This document shows, piece by piece, positions 8,018-15,828 of a stretch of 64,000 bases of DNA (positions within the stretch are counted from its first letter, which is position 1; each line of letters starts with the position of its first letter). Source of the DNA: Vagococcus sp. CY52-2 (GTDB lineage Bacteria; Bacillota; Bacilli; Lactobacillales; Vagococcaceae); contig NZ_CP093384.1 of NCBI RefSeq assembly GCF_022655055.1, positions 124,001 to 188,000 on the forward strand, read 5' to 3'. The notes under the pieces are model-generated. The model searched no databases. It was not told the DNA's origin and worked only from the letters and a program-made list of their open reading frames with translations. A program made the position numbers and the translations under genes.

Positions 8018-8302
8018 ATGATAAATGGTTTAGATACATTGTTTATCTCAAAAGAAAATTATGACTTGTTTTTAAAAACAGTGGAAGAAAAACTTAGTGA
8101 TGAAAGTAAACTAGCGATTGTATTAGATGAATTAAAGGAAAAAATAGAAAATGGAATCAAAGATCTTGATATTAAAGAGAACGACAAATGGAATATATTG
8201 ACAGTTGTGTTATCTAGTCAATATTTTTCTCCACAAAAAGTTTTTATATGTGATGTTCATTTAATTAAACAACCAGATGGACATATTAAAATTAAATATT
8301 AA
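8018..8302 (+). CDS. Small hypothetical protein, 94 aa
   Basis: I do not recognise this protein. The start is placed at the ATG at 8018, because AAAGGAGG lies at 8003-8010 with good spacing. An upstream ATG at 7991 precedes that site and has none of its own. The product is Lys/Glu/Asp-rich and soluble, with predicted helices in the first 60 residues and a strand-rich end (KVFICDVHLIKQPDGHIKIKY, split at QPDG). There is no signal peptide or membrane segment. It has its own terminator, so it is probably monocistronic. Confidence 0.7.
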   Translation: MINGLDTLFISKENYDLFLKTVEEKLSDESKLAIVLDELKEKIENGIKDLDIKENDKWNILTVVLSSQYFSPQKVFICDVHLIKQPDGHIKIKY

Positions 8303-8320
8303 CGATAAAAATTCGAGTAG

Positions 8321-8349
8321 CCCCCTACCAATATGTGTAGGGTTTTTTG
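8321..8349 (+). terminator. Intrinsic terminator after the 94-aa gene
   Basis: CCCTAC pairs with GTAGGG around an 8-base loop, followed by six Ts (8343-8348). Confidence 0.8.
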
Positions 8350-8350
8350 T

Positions 8351-8356
8351 TATAAT
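8351..8356 (+). promoter_or_regulatory. -10 box (TATAAT) before the MazG-like gene
   Basis: A perfect TATAAT directly after the previous terminator. Transcription would begin near 8363, almost on top of the first ATG of the next gene. That gene is either leaderless or uses an internal start. Confidence 0.5.
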
Positions 8357-8364
8357 AGAAATAA

Positions 8365-8676
8365 ATGATAGAAAGTGTGATAAGGTTGACATCGATAGAG
8401 AGAATCAATGAATTTAGAAAAGCACGTGGGTGGAATCATGCAAGCAAGGAAAAGGATTTAGCTATTTCTATTTCTTTAGAAGCTAATGAGTTACTAGAAT
8501 TATTTCAATGGTTAGATAATTCAGAAGCAGTGAAACAAACAGAGCGTCTCGAAGAAGAATTAGCAGACGTATTAATTTATTCTTATACTTTAGCAGATAA
8601 ACTAGGGTTTAACATAGATGATATCATTGAGAAAAAACTGATAAAGAATGCTCAAAAATATCCTGTTAACAGATGA
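8365..8676 (+). CDS. MazG-like nucleotide pyrophosphohydrolase
   Basis: 103 residues of the all-alpha NTP pyrophosphohydrolase superfamily (MazG/RS21-C6 branch). These enzymes hydrolyse NTPs or dNTPs to monophosphate and pyrophosphate, often as house-cleaning of modified nucleotides. The metal-binding pattern is visible: EANELLELFQW (E-x2-E type helix) and EELADVLIYSYTLAD (E-x-x-D helix). The length is normal for single-domain members. The start is uncertain. ATG 8365 lacks a ribosome binding site, and GTG 8377 or TTG 8386 are alternatives. Conserved sequence begins near SIERINEF, so all three would give a complete domain. Confidence 0.8.
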   Translation: MIESVIRLTSIERINEFRKARGWNHASKEKDLAISISLEANELLELFQWLDNSEAVKQTERLEEELADVLIYSYTLADKLGFNIDDIIEKKLIKNAQKYPVNR

Positions 8677-8746
8677 TATAACAGTATGTCTTTTTTTGTG
8701 TTTAAGTTATAATATAAGAGTAAATAAAGGTATTGGAGGAGAAGAA

Positions 8747-9292
8747 ATGTTTGAACAAAAAAAAGTATACAAAAGTTTGGAAAATAGGCAGTTTACTCCG
8801 CAAAGTTTACTAGCAGAATTATCAGATTTAAAACAGTTTGAATTTGAAAATATTTCTTATACAGGTATTAGTTTAAATATAGAAATGTTAATTACACAAT
8901 ATATACGTGATGATAAATTTCGATTAATTGAAGCTAAAGGAGGATTGGCTAAAAAAAGTTATGATATGTGGTATCATGATTTATCATTGGCTATAGAAAT
9001 CTTTAATCATTTTGCTGAATATACAAAATTAAACTTTGATATTTATGTGAAAGAAGCACATAAATTTGAAAAGGAGACAGGTTTTTCTAATACCTCTAAA
9101 GAATATAAAGAATATTTTGAACAAGGAAATTCAATGTATTTTCACGACATGCTACACATCGTATTTGATTTATCTAGAAAAATTGATTTGAGTATCGAAG
9201 ATTTTAAAGAAGCACTAATAGCTGATGGTGAAGATATCACTCAGTATAAGTTACCTAAAAAAAATGTATTTGAAGGTAAAGACACCATATAA
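8747..9292 (+). CDS. Hypothetical protein, 181 aa
   Basis: Not recognised. The ATG at 8747 is chosen because GGAGGAG lies 6-7 bases upstream and a TATAAT (8710-8715) lies about 30 bases upstream, beyond which the open frame is non-coding in character. The protein is soluble, without signal peptide or membrane segment, rich in aromatic residues and charged helices (for example KSYDMWYHDLSLAIEIFNHF). The C-terminus (EGKDTI) is polar. Genes on both sides are small and unrelated, so the context gives no function. Confidence 0.7.
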   Translation: MFEQKKVYKSLENRQFTPQSLLAELSDLKQFEFENISYTGISLNIEMLITQYIRDDKFRLIEAKGGLAKKSYDMWYHDLSLAIEIFNHFAEYTKLNFDIYVKEAHKFEKETGFSNTSKEYKEYFEQGNSMYFHDMLHIVFDLSRKIDLSIEDFKEALIADGEDITQYKLPKKNVFEGKDTI

Positions 9293-9420
9293 ACATAAAA
9301 TTTATGAGTCGGTTTTTTCATTCAATAATCAAAAAAGGTTAATAGCAGTGCTTTGTAGGTAAGTTCGCGTGTCTTTTATTTTTATTTGCTATTAATTAAA
9401 TGAAAAACTGTAAAAATTAA
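9293..9420. other. Intergenic stretch with a 9-bp inverted repeat
   Basis: TTAATAGCA (9339-9347) is repeated inverted as TGCTATTAA (9387-9395), with a 39-base spacer. It does not match insertion-sequence ends that I know. It could be a footprint at the edge of the decayed remnant that follows. Confidence 0.35.
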
Positions 9421-9650
9421 GGATTATCGTTTTATAGAGCAAGAGATTTATTCAAGATTACGACAAGGTATGTCTAAAAGTGATAGTATCTTTTTTCTTT
9501 CAATTAATTAACAAGCTAAAAAAGATTTTGATCAAAAAGTTAAACATTAACGGTCTGATTATCCATAAAGTACTGGAAAAAATCAGCCATGGGGAAAGGA
9601 TCGTCATGGCATTGACTTAAAAATTATTCACTTTGTCATAGAATCTAAAA
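9421..9650 (+). pseudogene. Decayed coding remnant, family unknown
   Basis: The + strand carries peptide-like stretches broken by stops. From 9422 it reads DYRFIEQEIYSRLRQGMSKS, then a stop. After a frame change there is QAKKDFDQKVKH, and finally STGKNQPWGKDRHGIDLKII near 9570-9630. The amphipathic IEQEIYSRLRQGMSKS resembles a helix-turn-helix of the kind found in transposases and phage proteins. No start codon with a ribosome binding site precedes it. A terminator at 9710-9743 may be what is left of its transcription unit. The coding origin is inferred from residue composition only. Confidence 0.35.
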
Positions 9651-9709
9651 TAGTTTGATTATTGATAATAAGTTATTAGAGAGTTACTCTAGTTTTGAAA
9701 CTAATATTT

Positions 9710-9743
9710 ATCCTTAGAAAGATCGTCCTTCTAAGGAATTTTT
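9710..9743 (+). terminator. Intrinsic terminator before the proS promoter
   Basis: TCCTTAGAA (9711-9719) pairs with TTCTAAGGA (9729-9737), then TTTTTG. No intact gene precedes it, so it probably ended the decayed unit upstream. Confidence 0.75.
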
Positions 9744-9747
9744 GTGA

Positions 9748-9776
9748 TTGACAAAAATTATTGTAGATGCTAGATT
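9748..9776 (+). promoter_or_regulatory. Promoter of proS
   Basis: Perfect -35 TTGACA (9748-9753), 17 bases, then -10 TAGATT (9771-9776). Transcription would start near 9783, just before the T-box leader. Confidence 0.8.
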
Positions 9777-9782
9777 TACGTT

Positions 9783-9988
9783 ATACAGATATTGTCTTGG
9801 AATAGTAGAGGGTGAGTTTTATTTTAGAGAGGAGTCGGGTGGTGGAAAGACTCTATCAAGCCCCCTTGAACCTACCAAGAAGCATCGTTTAGTTAACGTT
9901 ATCAACTAATGAAGTTGTAAAGTATGATTCTACTTTAAAGCAAGGTGGCACCGCCTATTTTGGTCCTTGCAAAGTAGAGTCTTTTTTT
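9783..9988 (+). promoter_or_regulatory. T-box riboswitch, proline-specific, controlling proS
   Basis: The T-box sequence AAGGTGGCACCGCC (9943-9956 region) is diagnostic. It lies inside a terminator whose stem joins GATTCTACTTT...GCAAGG (from 9926) with CCTTGC...AGTAGAGTC (9964-9981), followed by seven Ts. The Stem I region shows AGAGAGGAG and GGTGGTGGAAA. The specifier context GAACCTACC places a CCU proline codon in the usual GAA-codon-ACC setting. T-boxes read uncharged tRNA: uncharged tRNA-Pro would stabilise the antiterminator and allow proS transcription. The specifier reading agrees with the gene controlled. Confidence 0.93.
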
Positions 9989-10019
9989 ATACATAAAAAT
10001 AGACAGGAGAAGAGATTAA

Positions 10020-11465
10020 ATGGCTAAAAAACAAGGCTTTGTCAAACAAATTACAAGTAGAGAGGATGATTTTGCAAAATGGTATACAGATGTTTGCCTT
10101 AAGTCGGAACTGTGTGATTACTCTAGCGTAAAAGGATCAATGGTTATCCGACCAACAGGAACCGCAATTTGGGAAAAAATCCGTGATGTAGTGGATGCCA
10201 GGTTAAAGGAAACAGGGCATCAAAATGTGATGATGCCACTACTTGTCCCAGAACATTTATTATTAAAAGAAGCGGAGCATGTTGAGGGATTTGCTCCAGA
10301 AGTTGCTTGGGTAACAATGGGCGGTGAAACAAAGTTAAGTGAACGCTTAGCGATTCGTCCAACGTCAGAAGTGTTGTTTTGTGAGCATTTTAAAACAGTG
10401 ATTCATTCTCATCGTGATTTACCAGTCTTGTATAATCAATGGGCGAATGTCATGCGTTGGGAAAAAAATACTCGCCCGTTTTTACGCACAACAGAATTTT
10501 TTTGGCAAGAGGGTCATACTTGTCATGTGAGTCATGAAGAAGCAGAGAAAGAAGCGTTAATGATTCTTGATATGTATGTGGATGTTTGTGAAAATATTCT
10601 AGCTATCCCCGTAGTAACAGGTGTTAAATCAGAAAGTGAAAAATTTGCTGGAGCAGAAAAAACCTATACAAATGAAACGTTGATGTATGATGGAAAAGCA
10701 TTGCAAATTAATACCTCTCATCATTTAGGAGATCATTTTGGTAAAGCATTTGACATCACTTACACAGATAAGGAAGGAAAAGAGCAGTTTGTTTATACAA
10801 CGTCATGGGGGCTAACAACACGTACTATTGGTGGAATGATTATGGTTCATAGTGACGATCGTGGGTTAGTTTTACCTCCAAGAATTGCTCCAATACAGGT
10901 TATCATCATCCCTATCGCCCAACATAAAGAAGGTGTCTTAGATAAAGCAGATGAATTAAAAGGTATGTTATCAGATGTGGCAACGATTAAAGTAGACGAT
11001 AGCGACAAGCAACCTGGCTGGAAATTTAGTGAAGCTGAAATGAAAGGCTATCCTATTCGTATTGAAATGGGACCTAAAGATATTGAAAATAATCAAGTTA
11101 TTGTCGTTCGACGAGATACCCTAGAAAAAATAACCGTACCGTTTGATGACACATTGCCAACCGTTATCTCTGAATTATTAGAAGCCATTCACCATGACAT
11201 GTTAGCTAAAGCACGAAAACGTCAAGAAGAAAAAACGCGTATTGCCACAACAAAAGAAGAGTTTAATCGATTAATCGAAGAAGGCGGATTTGTATTAGCA
11301 CCATGGTCAGGTGATGAAGCTGTGGAAGAGTTAATCAAAGAACAAACAGGTGCTACGTCTCGTTGCTGGAGTTTTGATCATCAACAAGATGATTTAACAG
11401 GATTGAAAGATTTATGGAACGGTAAGCCCGCTAAGTACATGATGCATTGGGCAAAAGCTTATTAA
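10020..11465 (+). CDS. proS: Prolyl-tRNA synthetase, archaeal/eukaryotic type
   Basis: 481 residues, a class II synthetase that attaches proline to tRNA-Pro. It starts at ATG after CAGGAGAAG. Visible motifs include RPTGTAIWE, the RPTSE of motif 2, WGLTTRTIGG near motif 3 and IRIEMGPKDIENNQVIVVRRD in the anticodon-binding domain (written in parts: IRIEMGPKDI, NNQVIVVRRD). It ends in Tyr (MMHWAKAY), as archaeal/eukaryotic-type enzymes do. The bacterial-type enzyme is near 570 residues with an editing insertion, which is absent here. The gene is controlled by the proline T-box directly upstream. A second, bacterial-type ProRS may exist elsewhere, but that cannot be judged from this window. Confidence 0.95.
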   Translation: MAKKQGFVKQITSREDDFAKWYTDVCLKSELCDYSSVKGSMVIRPTGTAIWEKIRDVVDARLKETGHQNVMMPLLVPEHLLLKEAEHVEGFAPEVAWVTMGGETKLSERLAIRPTSEVLFCEHFKTVIHSHRDLPVLYNQWANVMRWEKNTRPFLRTTEFFWQEGHTCHVSHEEAEKEALMILDMYVDVCENILAIPVVTGVKSESEKFAGAEKTYTNETLMYDGKALQINTSHHLGDHFGKAFDITYTDKEGKEQFVYTTSWGLTTRTIGGMIMVHSDDRGLVLPPRIAPIQVIIIPIAQHKEGVLDKADELKGMLSDVATIKVDDSDKQPGWKFSEAEMKGYPIRIEMGPKDIENNQVIVVRRDTLEKITVPFDDTLPTVISELLEAIHHDMLAKARKRQEEKTRIATTKEEFNRLIEEGGFVLAPWSGDEAVEELIKEQTGATSRCWSFDHQQDDLTGLKDLWNGKPAKYMMHWAKAY

Positions 11466-11471
11466 TAATAA

Positions 11472-11508
11472 CAAAAAGACAGTCACCTAAACAGGTGCTG
11501 TCTTTTTA
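11472..11508. terminator. Bidirectional terminator between proS and the phosphatase
   Basis: AAAAAGACAG...CACCT pairs with AGGTG...CTGTCTTTTT with flanking A- and T-runs, so it can serve both converging genes. Confidence 0.85.
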
Positions 11509-12090
11509 AAATGTGTGGTTAATTGCTTCTATAAATTCAAATTTTCCGTTATCAAAGGCAAATTTTAAAATACAACAATTTGAAAACGAGATGGATGTTA
11601 CTTTTTCGTACTCTAACCATGCTTGAATAAACAAATACATCGCACCACCATGGCTAACAGCCAACACAGTATCTTGAGGATCATTTGTCATAACATCTGT
11701 TAGAGTGTCTACCATTCGTTGTTGGACGTCTTTAGACGACTCGCCACCATAGGCTACAAATGAATCTCCAAACGAGGTGTCACCTTTTTTTCGTTTAGGG
11801 TTGAGTCGTTCACTTTCGCCTTCAAATAAACCAAAATTCCATTCTTTTATTCCTTTTAATCGTGTGTATTCAGTGTGTCCGGCGATGATTTCTAGCGTGT
11901 CGCATGCTCGTTCTTGAGTAGAAGAATAAAATGAATCGATGTTGATATTGTTGTCATCAAAATACTTTTTAGCGATAGTTGCCTGTCTAATCCCTTCATC
12001 GGTTAATGGTGAATCACAAGCTCCTTGCACCTTGCCAAGTTGGTTAAACAGTGTTTGACCGTGCCTCATTAAATAAAGTGTCTTTGCCAA
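11506..12090 (-). CDS. Histidine phosphatase family protein (phosphoglycerate mutase-like)
   Basis: 194 residues with the defining LMRHGQT near the N-terminus (phospho-accepting His) and the second catalytic His in AVSHGGAMY. The DSFYSSTQERACDT segment carries the conserved Arg. The family contains cofactor-dependent phosphoglycerate mutases and many small phosphatases. The short length and weak similarity to GpmA suggest a phosphatase with unknown substrate. The start is TTG at 12090, after GAAAGGA. It lies 29 bases downstream of the pseudouridine synthase gene on the same strand, so the two are probably co-transcribed. Confidence 0.85.
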   Translation of the reverse strand: MAKTLYLMRHGQTLFNQLGKVQGACDSPLTDEGIRQATIAKKYFDDNNINIDSFYSSTQERACDTLEIIAGHTEYTRLKGIKEWNFGLFEGESERLNPKRKKGDTSFGDSFVAYGGESSKDVQQRMVDTLTDVMTNDPQDTVLAVSHGGAMYLFIQAWLEYEKVTSISFSNCCILKFAFDNGKFEFIEAINHTF

Positions 12091-12119
12091 TTAACATCAG
12101 TCCTTTCTTTAATAGGTAA

Positions 12120-12983
12120 TTAGTCAAATAAAAAAGGTGTCGCTTGTACGTTTATTTCTTCCTTAGTAAAAGGATGAATGAGATGGAGAGATTTAGCATG
12201 TAATTGAAGTCTCTTTGCATGCGACGTTGGATTGTATAGTGGGTCACCGATAATTGGATGATGAATACTTTCCAAATGAACACGTATTTGATGTGTGCGA
12301 CCAGTATCTAATTGACATTCTATTCGCGTTTTGTTATTTAATCGCTCTACGACTGTTACATGTGTAGTGGCTTTATCTCCTTTTTTGGAATCAATGACTC
12401 GTTTCCTACGATCGTGGCGATGCCTTCCGATAGGTTGATTGATTGTAAAGTGTGTCTTTTTTATTAAACCACTTACCTCTGCTTCATAATACCTATTTAT
12501 TTCTTTTTGTTCAAGTAATCTACCTAAAACTGGTAATATAACAGGATTTTTTGCAAATACAATCGCTCCACTGGTTTCCTTATCTAATCGATGGACAACA
12601 TATGGGAGTTGATTTTTAGGCTTTAAGTAAGCAGTAAGGTCATTTAATAATGTATCGGTTTCTTTTGGTTGGTTTGGATGTGTTTTTTGTCCGTGAGGTT
12701 TATTCACAATAATTAGATGGTCATCTTCCCATAGCACATTAATAGCCTTGGCATTACCAGAAATAATATGAGGAATAGTGTAATCATCTTCTTCAAAGAT
12801 TAAAGTAATCCTATCTCCAGGCTCGACAGTTTCGTGAAACATGACGGGAGCATTATTTTTTAACACATTTTTACGCGTTCTAAGGAAATGTCTTACTTTT
12901 CTAGGAATAAGCCACTCTGTTTCTAATAGTTCTCGAACAGTTGTTTGAGTTGTTGAGGGAGGTAGAACAATAGAAAATTGCAT
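12120..12983 (-). CDS. RluA-family pseudouridine synthase
   Basis: 287 residues. The catalytic motif HRLDKETSGAIVFAK contains the aspartate that attacks the uridine. RTHQIRVHLESIHHPIIGD is the conserved C-terminal RluA motif. An S4-like N-terminal part (residues about 15-80, RKVRHFLRTRKNVLKN) should bind RNA. These enzymes convert uridines to pseudouridine in 23S rRNA or tRNA. Which site this one modifies cannot be told from sequence, since Firmicutes carry several paralogues. The start ATG follows AAAAAGGAG. It is first in a two-gene minus-strand unit with the phosphatase. Confidence 0.9.
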   Translation of the reverse strand: MQFSIVLPPSTTQTTVRELLETEWLIPRKVRHFLRTRKNVLKNNAPVMFHETVEPGDRITLIFEEDDYTIPHIISGNAKAINVLWEDDHLIIVNKPHGQKTHPNQPKETDTLLNDLTAYLKPKNQLPYVVHRLDKETSGAIVFAKNPVILPVLGRLLEQKEINRYYEAEVSGLIKKTHFTINQPIGRHRHDRRKRVIDSKKGDKATTHVTVVERLNNKTRIECQLDTGRTHQIRVHLESIHHPIIGDPLYNPTSHAKRLQLHAKSLHLIHPFTKEEINVQATPFLFD

Positions 12984-13152
12984 ATATAGACTCCTTTTTC
13001 TAATTTAAAGGTTTTTTAAAAAATAACATGTAGTAATTTAATTTTTAAATGGTATATTAAAGTAACTTATGAAGATAAGTCTTTAGACGTATTAGTTATT
13101 TCTGATAATATGATACACTAAATTTATAAAATTTAATAGAAAGGACATTATC

Positions 13153-15309
13153 ATGGAGTATATTAAGAAGTATTTTGAAGTGATAAAATCCTGGTTAATA
13201 AGGTTTGGTACGTGGCTGCAGCCTCATTGGCAAACGTTTCGTGTCCATCAAAAAAGAATATGGAAAAAATATCATATTAATAAAATTATTGTGTTAGTGA
13301 CATTAACCGTTATTTTAGTCACAAGTCTTTATTTATTTTACCTAGCTAAAAGTATGAATGTGTCAGGATTAAAAGCTGGTTTGGAACAATCAACGACGAT
13401 TTATGATAAAGATGGAGATGAGGCAGGTAAGCTTCGAAAAAATGGTGGAACATTTGTAACGCTAGATAATATTTCCCCTCATGTAGTAGACGCACTTATC
13501 TCAACAGAAGATCGTCGTTTTTATAAACATAAGGGATATGATGTAAAAGGGATTATGAGAGCGGCTGTTAGAAAAATTATCAGACGAAATAATAGTGGCG
13601 GTGGCGGTAGTACCATTACACAACAGCTAGCTAAAAATGCCTTTTTAGACCAACAGCAAAATTTTACTCGTAAAGCAAAAGAACTTTTTCTAGCAATCGA
13701 ACTTGAAAAAGAGTACTCAAAAGATGAAATATTGGAAATGTACTTGAATAAATCTTACTTTGGTAGTGGGGTTTGGGGAATTCAAGACGCGTCAAAAAAA
13801 TATTTTGGTAAAGATGCTAAAGATTTGACTGTTGATGAAGCAGCTGTATTAGTCGGCGCCTTGAAAGGTCCTAGTTTATATAACCCGATTGATCATATGG
13901 ACTATGCTGTAAACAGACGTAATACAGTCTTATCTGTGATGGTGGATAACGGAAAATTAGATAAAGCAACCGCAGATAGGCTGATGAAAGAACCGATATA
14001 TTTAACAGATACATATGTCCCGGATAAAGATACCTATAAATATCCTTATTATTTTGACGCGGTCATTTCTGAAGCGGTTGATAAAACGAAATTGACTGAC
14101 GCTGACATTTCAAGTGGTGGTTACAAAATATACACAGCACTAGATCAAGTGTATCAACAGGGAATGGATCAAACCTTTGCTAATGATAGTTTATTTCCAC
14201 CAGCAGCATCAGATGGTGAAATTGTAGAAGGGACATCTGTTGCGATTAATCCTAGTTCTGGTGGTGTGATGGGGATTGTCGGGGGACGTGGTGAGTATAC
14301 TTATCGGGGCTGGAATCGTGCGACTAACTCTTATTTATCACCAGGATCAACAATGAAGCCTTTATCTGTTTATACATCGGCATTAGAAGCAGGGTATAAA
14401 CCAGATGATATGTTAAAAGATGAAGAATTACCTTATTATGATGTACATAATTTTTCGCATACATATAGTGGTGAGACATCTATGACGAATGCCTTGATTC
14501 ATAGTTTAAATGCTCCTGCTGTTTGGTTAATGCATGAAATTGGCATTGATAGAGGGTATAAAAAAGTGGAACAATTTGGTGTTAAACTAGATGAAAAAGA
14601 TAAATATTACGGTTTAGCGTTAGGTGGACTAACCAAAGGAGCTAGACCAATTGATATGGCAAGTGCATACACCGTATTTGCTAATGAGGGAGTTAGAAAC
14701 GAAACACATTTTATTACCAAGATTGAGGATTCACATGGTGTGATTATTTATGAAAATCAAAAGCCGAAATCTACACGCGTGACAACGCCTGAAGTAGCTG
14801 AAGAGATGACTAGCATGCTTCAAGGGGTTTATAGTACGGGAACAGGTGCTGCAGCTCAGCCGTATGGTTATCAAATAGCCGGTAAAACAGGAACGACTGA
14901 GAATATTAATGCAGATGGTATGTCGAAAGATCAATGGATGATTGGTTATACTCCTGACGTGGTAGTCGCAACATGGATTGGTTTTGATAAAAGTGGGCCG
15001 GATCATTATTTGCCAGGTAATGACAGTAGTTATATTTCTAATATTTTCAGAACAGAGATGCAAAGTATATTAGGAGCTTCTCCAAACACACCATTTCCAG
15101 TGAAAGATGTGACACAGTCAACGGATTATATCGATAATCAAGAAAATGATACAAGGACTGATGGTAAATTAGATGGAATTGGTGACAAACTAAACGATGT
15201 TGGTGGAAAAATTAAACAAGGTGCAGACACTGTAGGAGACGGCATCAAAAAAGGATTAGACAAAGTGGGTGAAGTTTGGCAAGGTATCTGGGGTAAGGTA
15301 ACTCAATAA
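13153..15309 (+). CDS. pbp2A: Class A penicillin-binding protein (PBP2A type)
   Basis: 718 residues: a cytoplasmic Lys/Trp-rich N-terminus, one membrane helix (about 44-66), a glycosyltransferase domain (EDRRFYKHKGYD with the catalytic Glu, then STITQQLAKNAFL) and a transpeptidase domain. The active-site motifs are S399-T-M-K402, S451-L-N453 and K578-T-G580. The enzyme polymerises lipid II and cross-links peptidoglycan outside the membrane. A C-terminal tail of about 60 residues is rich in Asp, Gly and Lys and looks unstructured. Two class A paralogues are usual in this group. The 2A assignment rests on general resemblance and is less sure than the class. It is monocistronic. Confidence 0.9.
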   Translation: MEYIKKYFEVIKSWLIRFGTWLQPHWQTFRVHQKRIWKKYHINKIIVLVTLTVILVTSLYLFYLAKSMNVSGLKAGLEQSTTIYDKDGDEAGKLRKNGGTFVTLDNISPHVVDALISTEDRRFYKHKGYDVKGIMRAAVRKIIRRNNSGGGGSTITQQLAKNAFLDQQQNFTRKAKELFLAIELEKEYSKDEILEMYLNKSYFGSGVWGIQDASKKYFGKDAKDLTVDEAAVLVGALKGPSLYNPIDHMDYAVNRRNTVLSVMVDNGKLDKATADRLMKEPIYLTDTYVPDKDTYKYPYYFDAVISEAVDKTKLTDADISSGGYKIYTALDQVYQQGMDQTFANDSLFPPAASDGEIVEGTSVAINPSSGGVMGIVGGRGEYTYRGWNRATNSYLSPGSTMKPLSVYTSALEAGYKPDDMLKDEELPYYDVHNFSHTYSGETSMTNALIHSLNAPAVWLMHEIGIDRGYKKVEQFGVKLDEKDKYYGLALGGLTKGARPIDMASAYTVFANEGVRNETHFITKIEDSHGVIIYENQKPKSTRVTTPEVAEEMTSMLQGVYSTGTGAAAQPYGYQIAGKTGTTENINADGMSKDQWMIGYTPDVVVATWIGFDKSGPDHYLPGNDSSYISNIFRTEMQSILGASPNTPFPVKDVTQSTDYIDNQENDTRTDGKLDGIGDKLNDVGGKIKQGADTVGDGIKKGLDKVGEVWQGIWGKVTQ

Positions 15310-15378
15310 GATTAGGCTTTTTCTTTGAAACATGTTACAATATTAGGAGAATAAATTTCTATTTAAAGGAGCTTATAT

Positions 15379-15726
15379 ATGTCAAGTAATATTTATGATA
15401 GTGCTAACCAAATTGAACGTGAAATTCGCCAAATGGATGAATTTTTAGCATTGAGTGATGCTTTTGACGCAGTGAAAGAAAATGAAGAAGCTTTTGAATT
15501 ATTCAAAGCTTTCCAAGAATTGCAAATGACATTACAACAAAAACAAATGCAAGGTGAAGAATTTTCGGATGAAGATGCTAAACAAGCACAAGAAATGGCT
15601 GAAAAAGTTCAAGGTGAAGCATTAATTCAAGATTTAATGCAAAAAGAACAAGCATTTAGCATGATTGTTAATGACTTAAACCGCATCATTATGCAACCAG
15701 TTCAAGATTTATATACGTTAGATTAA
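15379..15726 (+). CDS. YlbF/YheA family protein (UPF0342)
   Basis: 115 residues, all-helical, Glu/Gln-rich, with the pattern of the YlbF/YmcA/YheA superfamily ([14 protein letters not shown], then a long amphipathic helix with [10 protein letters not shown]). In Bacillus, YlbF and YmcA associate with YaaT and influence RNase Y. YheA itself has no settled role. It starts at ATG after AAAGGAG. The upstream class A PBP ends 69 bases earlier with no clear terminator, so some co-transcription is possible. A strong terminator follows. Confidence 0.85.
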   Translation: MSSNIYDSANQIEREIRQMDEFLALSDAFDAVKENEEAFELFKAFQELQMTLQQKQMQGEEFSDEDAKQAQEMAEKVQGEALIQDLMQKEQAFSMIVNDLNRIIMQPVQDLYTLD

Positions 15727-15739
15727 TCGACACAATAAT

Positions 15740-15780
15740 GGGTGGTTAAGCAAAGAGCTTAACCACCTATATTTTTTATA
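15740..15780 (+). terminator. Intrinsic terminator after the YheA-like gene
   Basis: GGTGGTTAAGC pairs with GCTTAACCACC, then an AT/T-rich run. Confidence 0.9.
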
Positions 15781-15828
15781 GAACTTATTCTGATTAATCA
15801 TTATGAATAGCTAAAGGGAGTGTGACAC

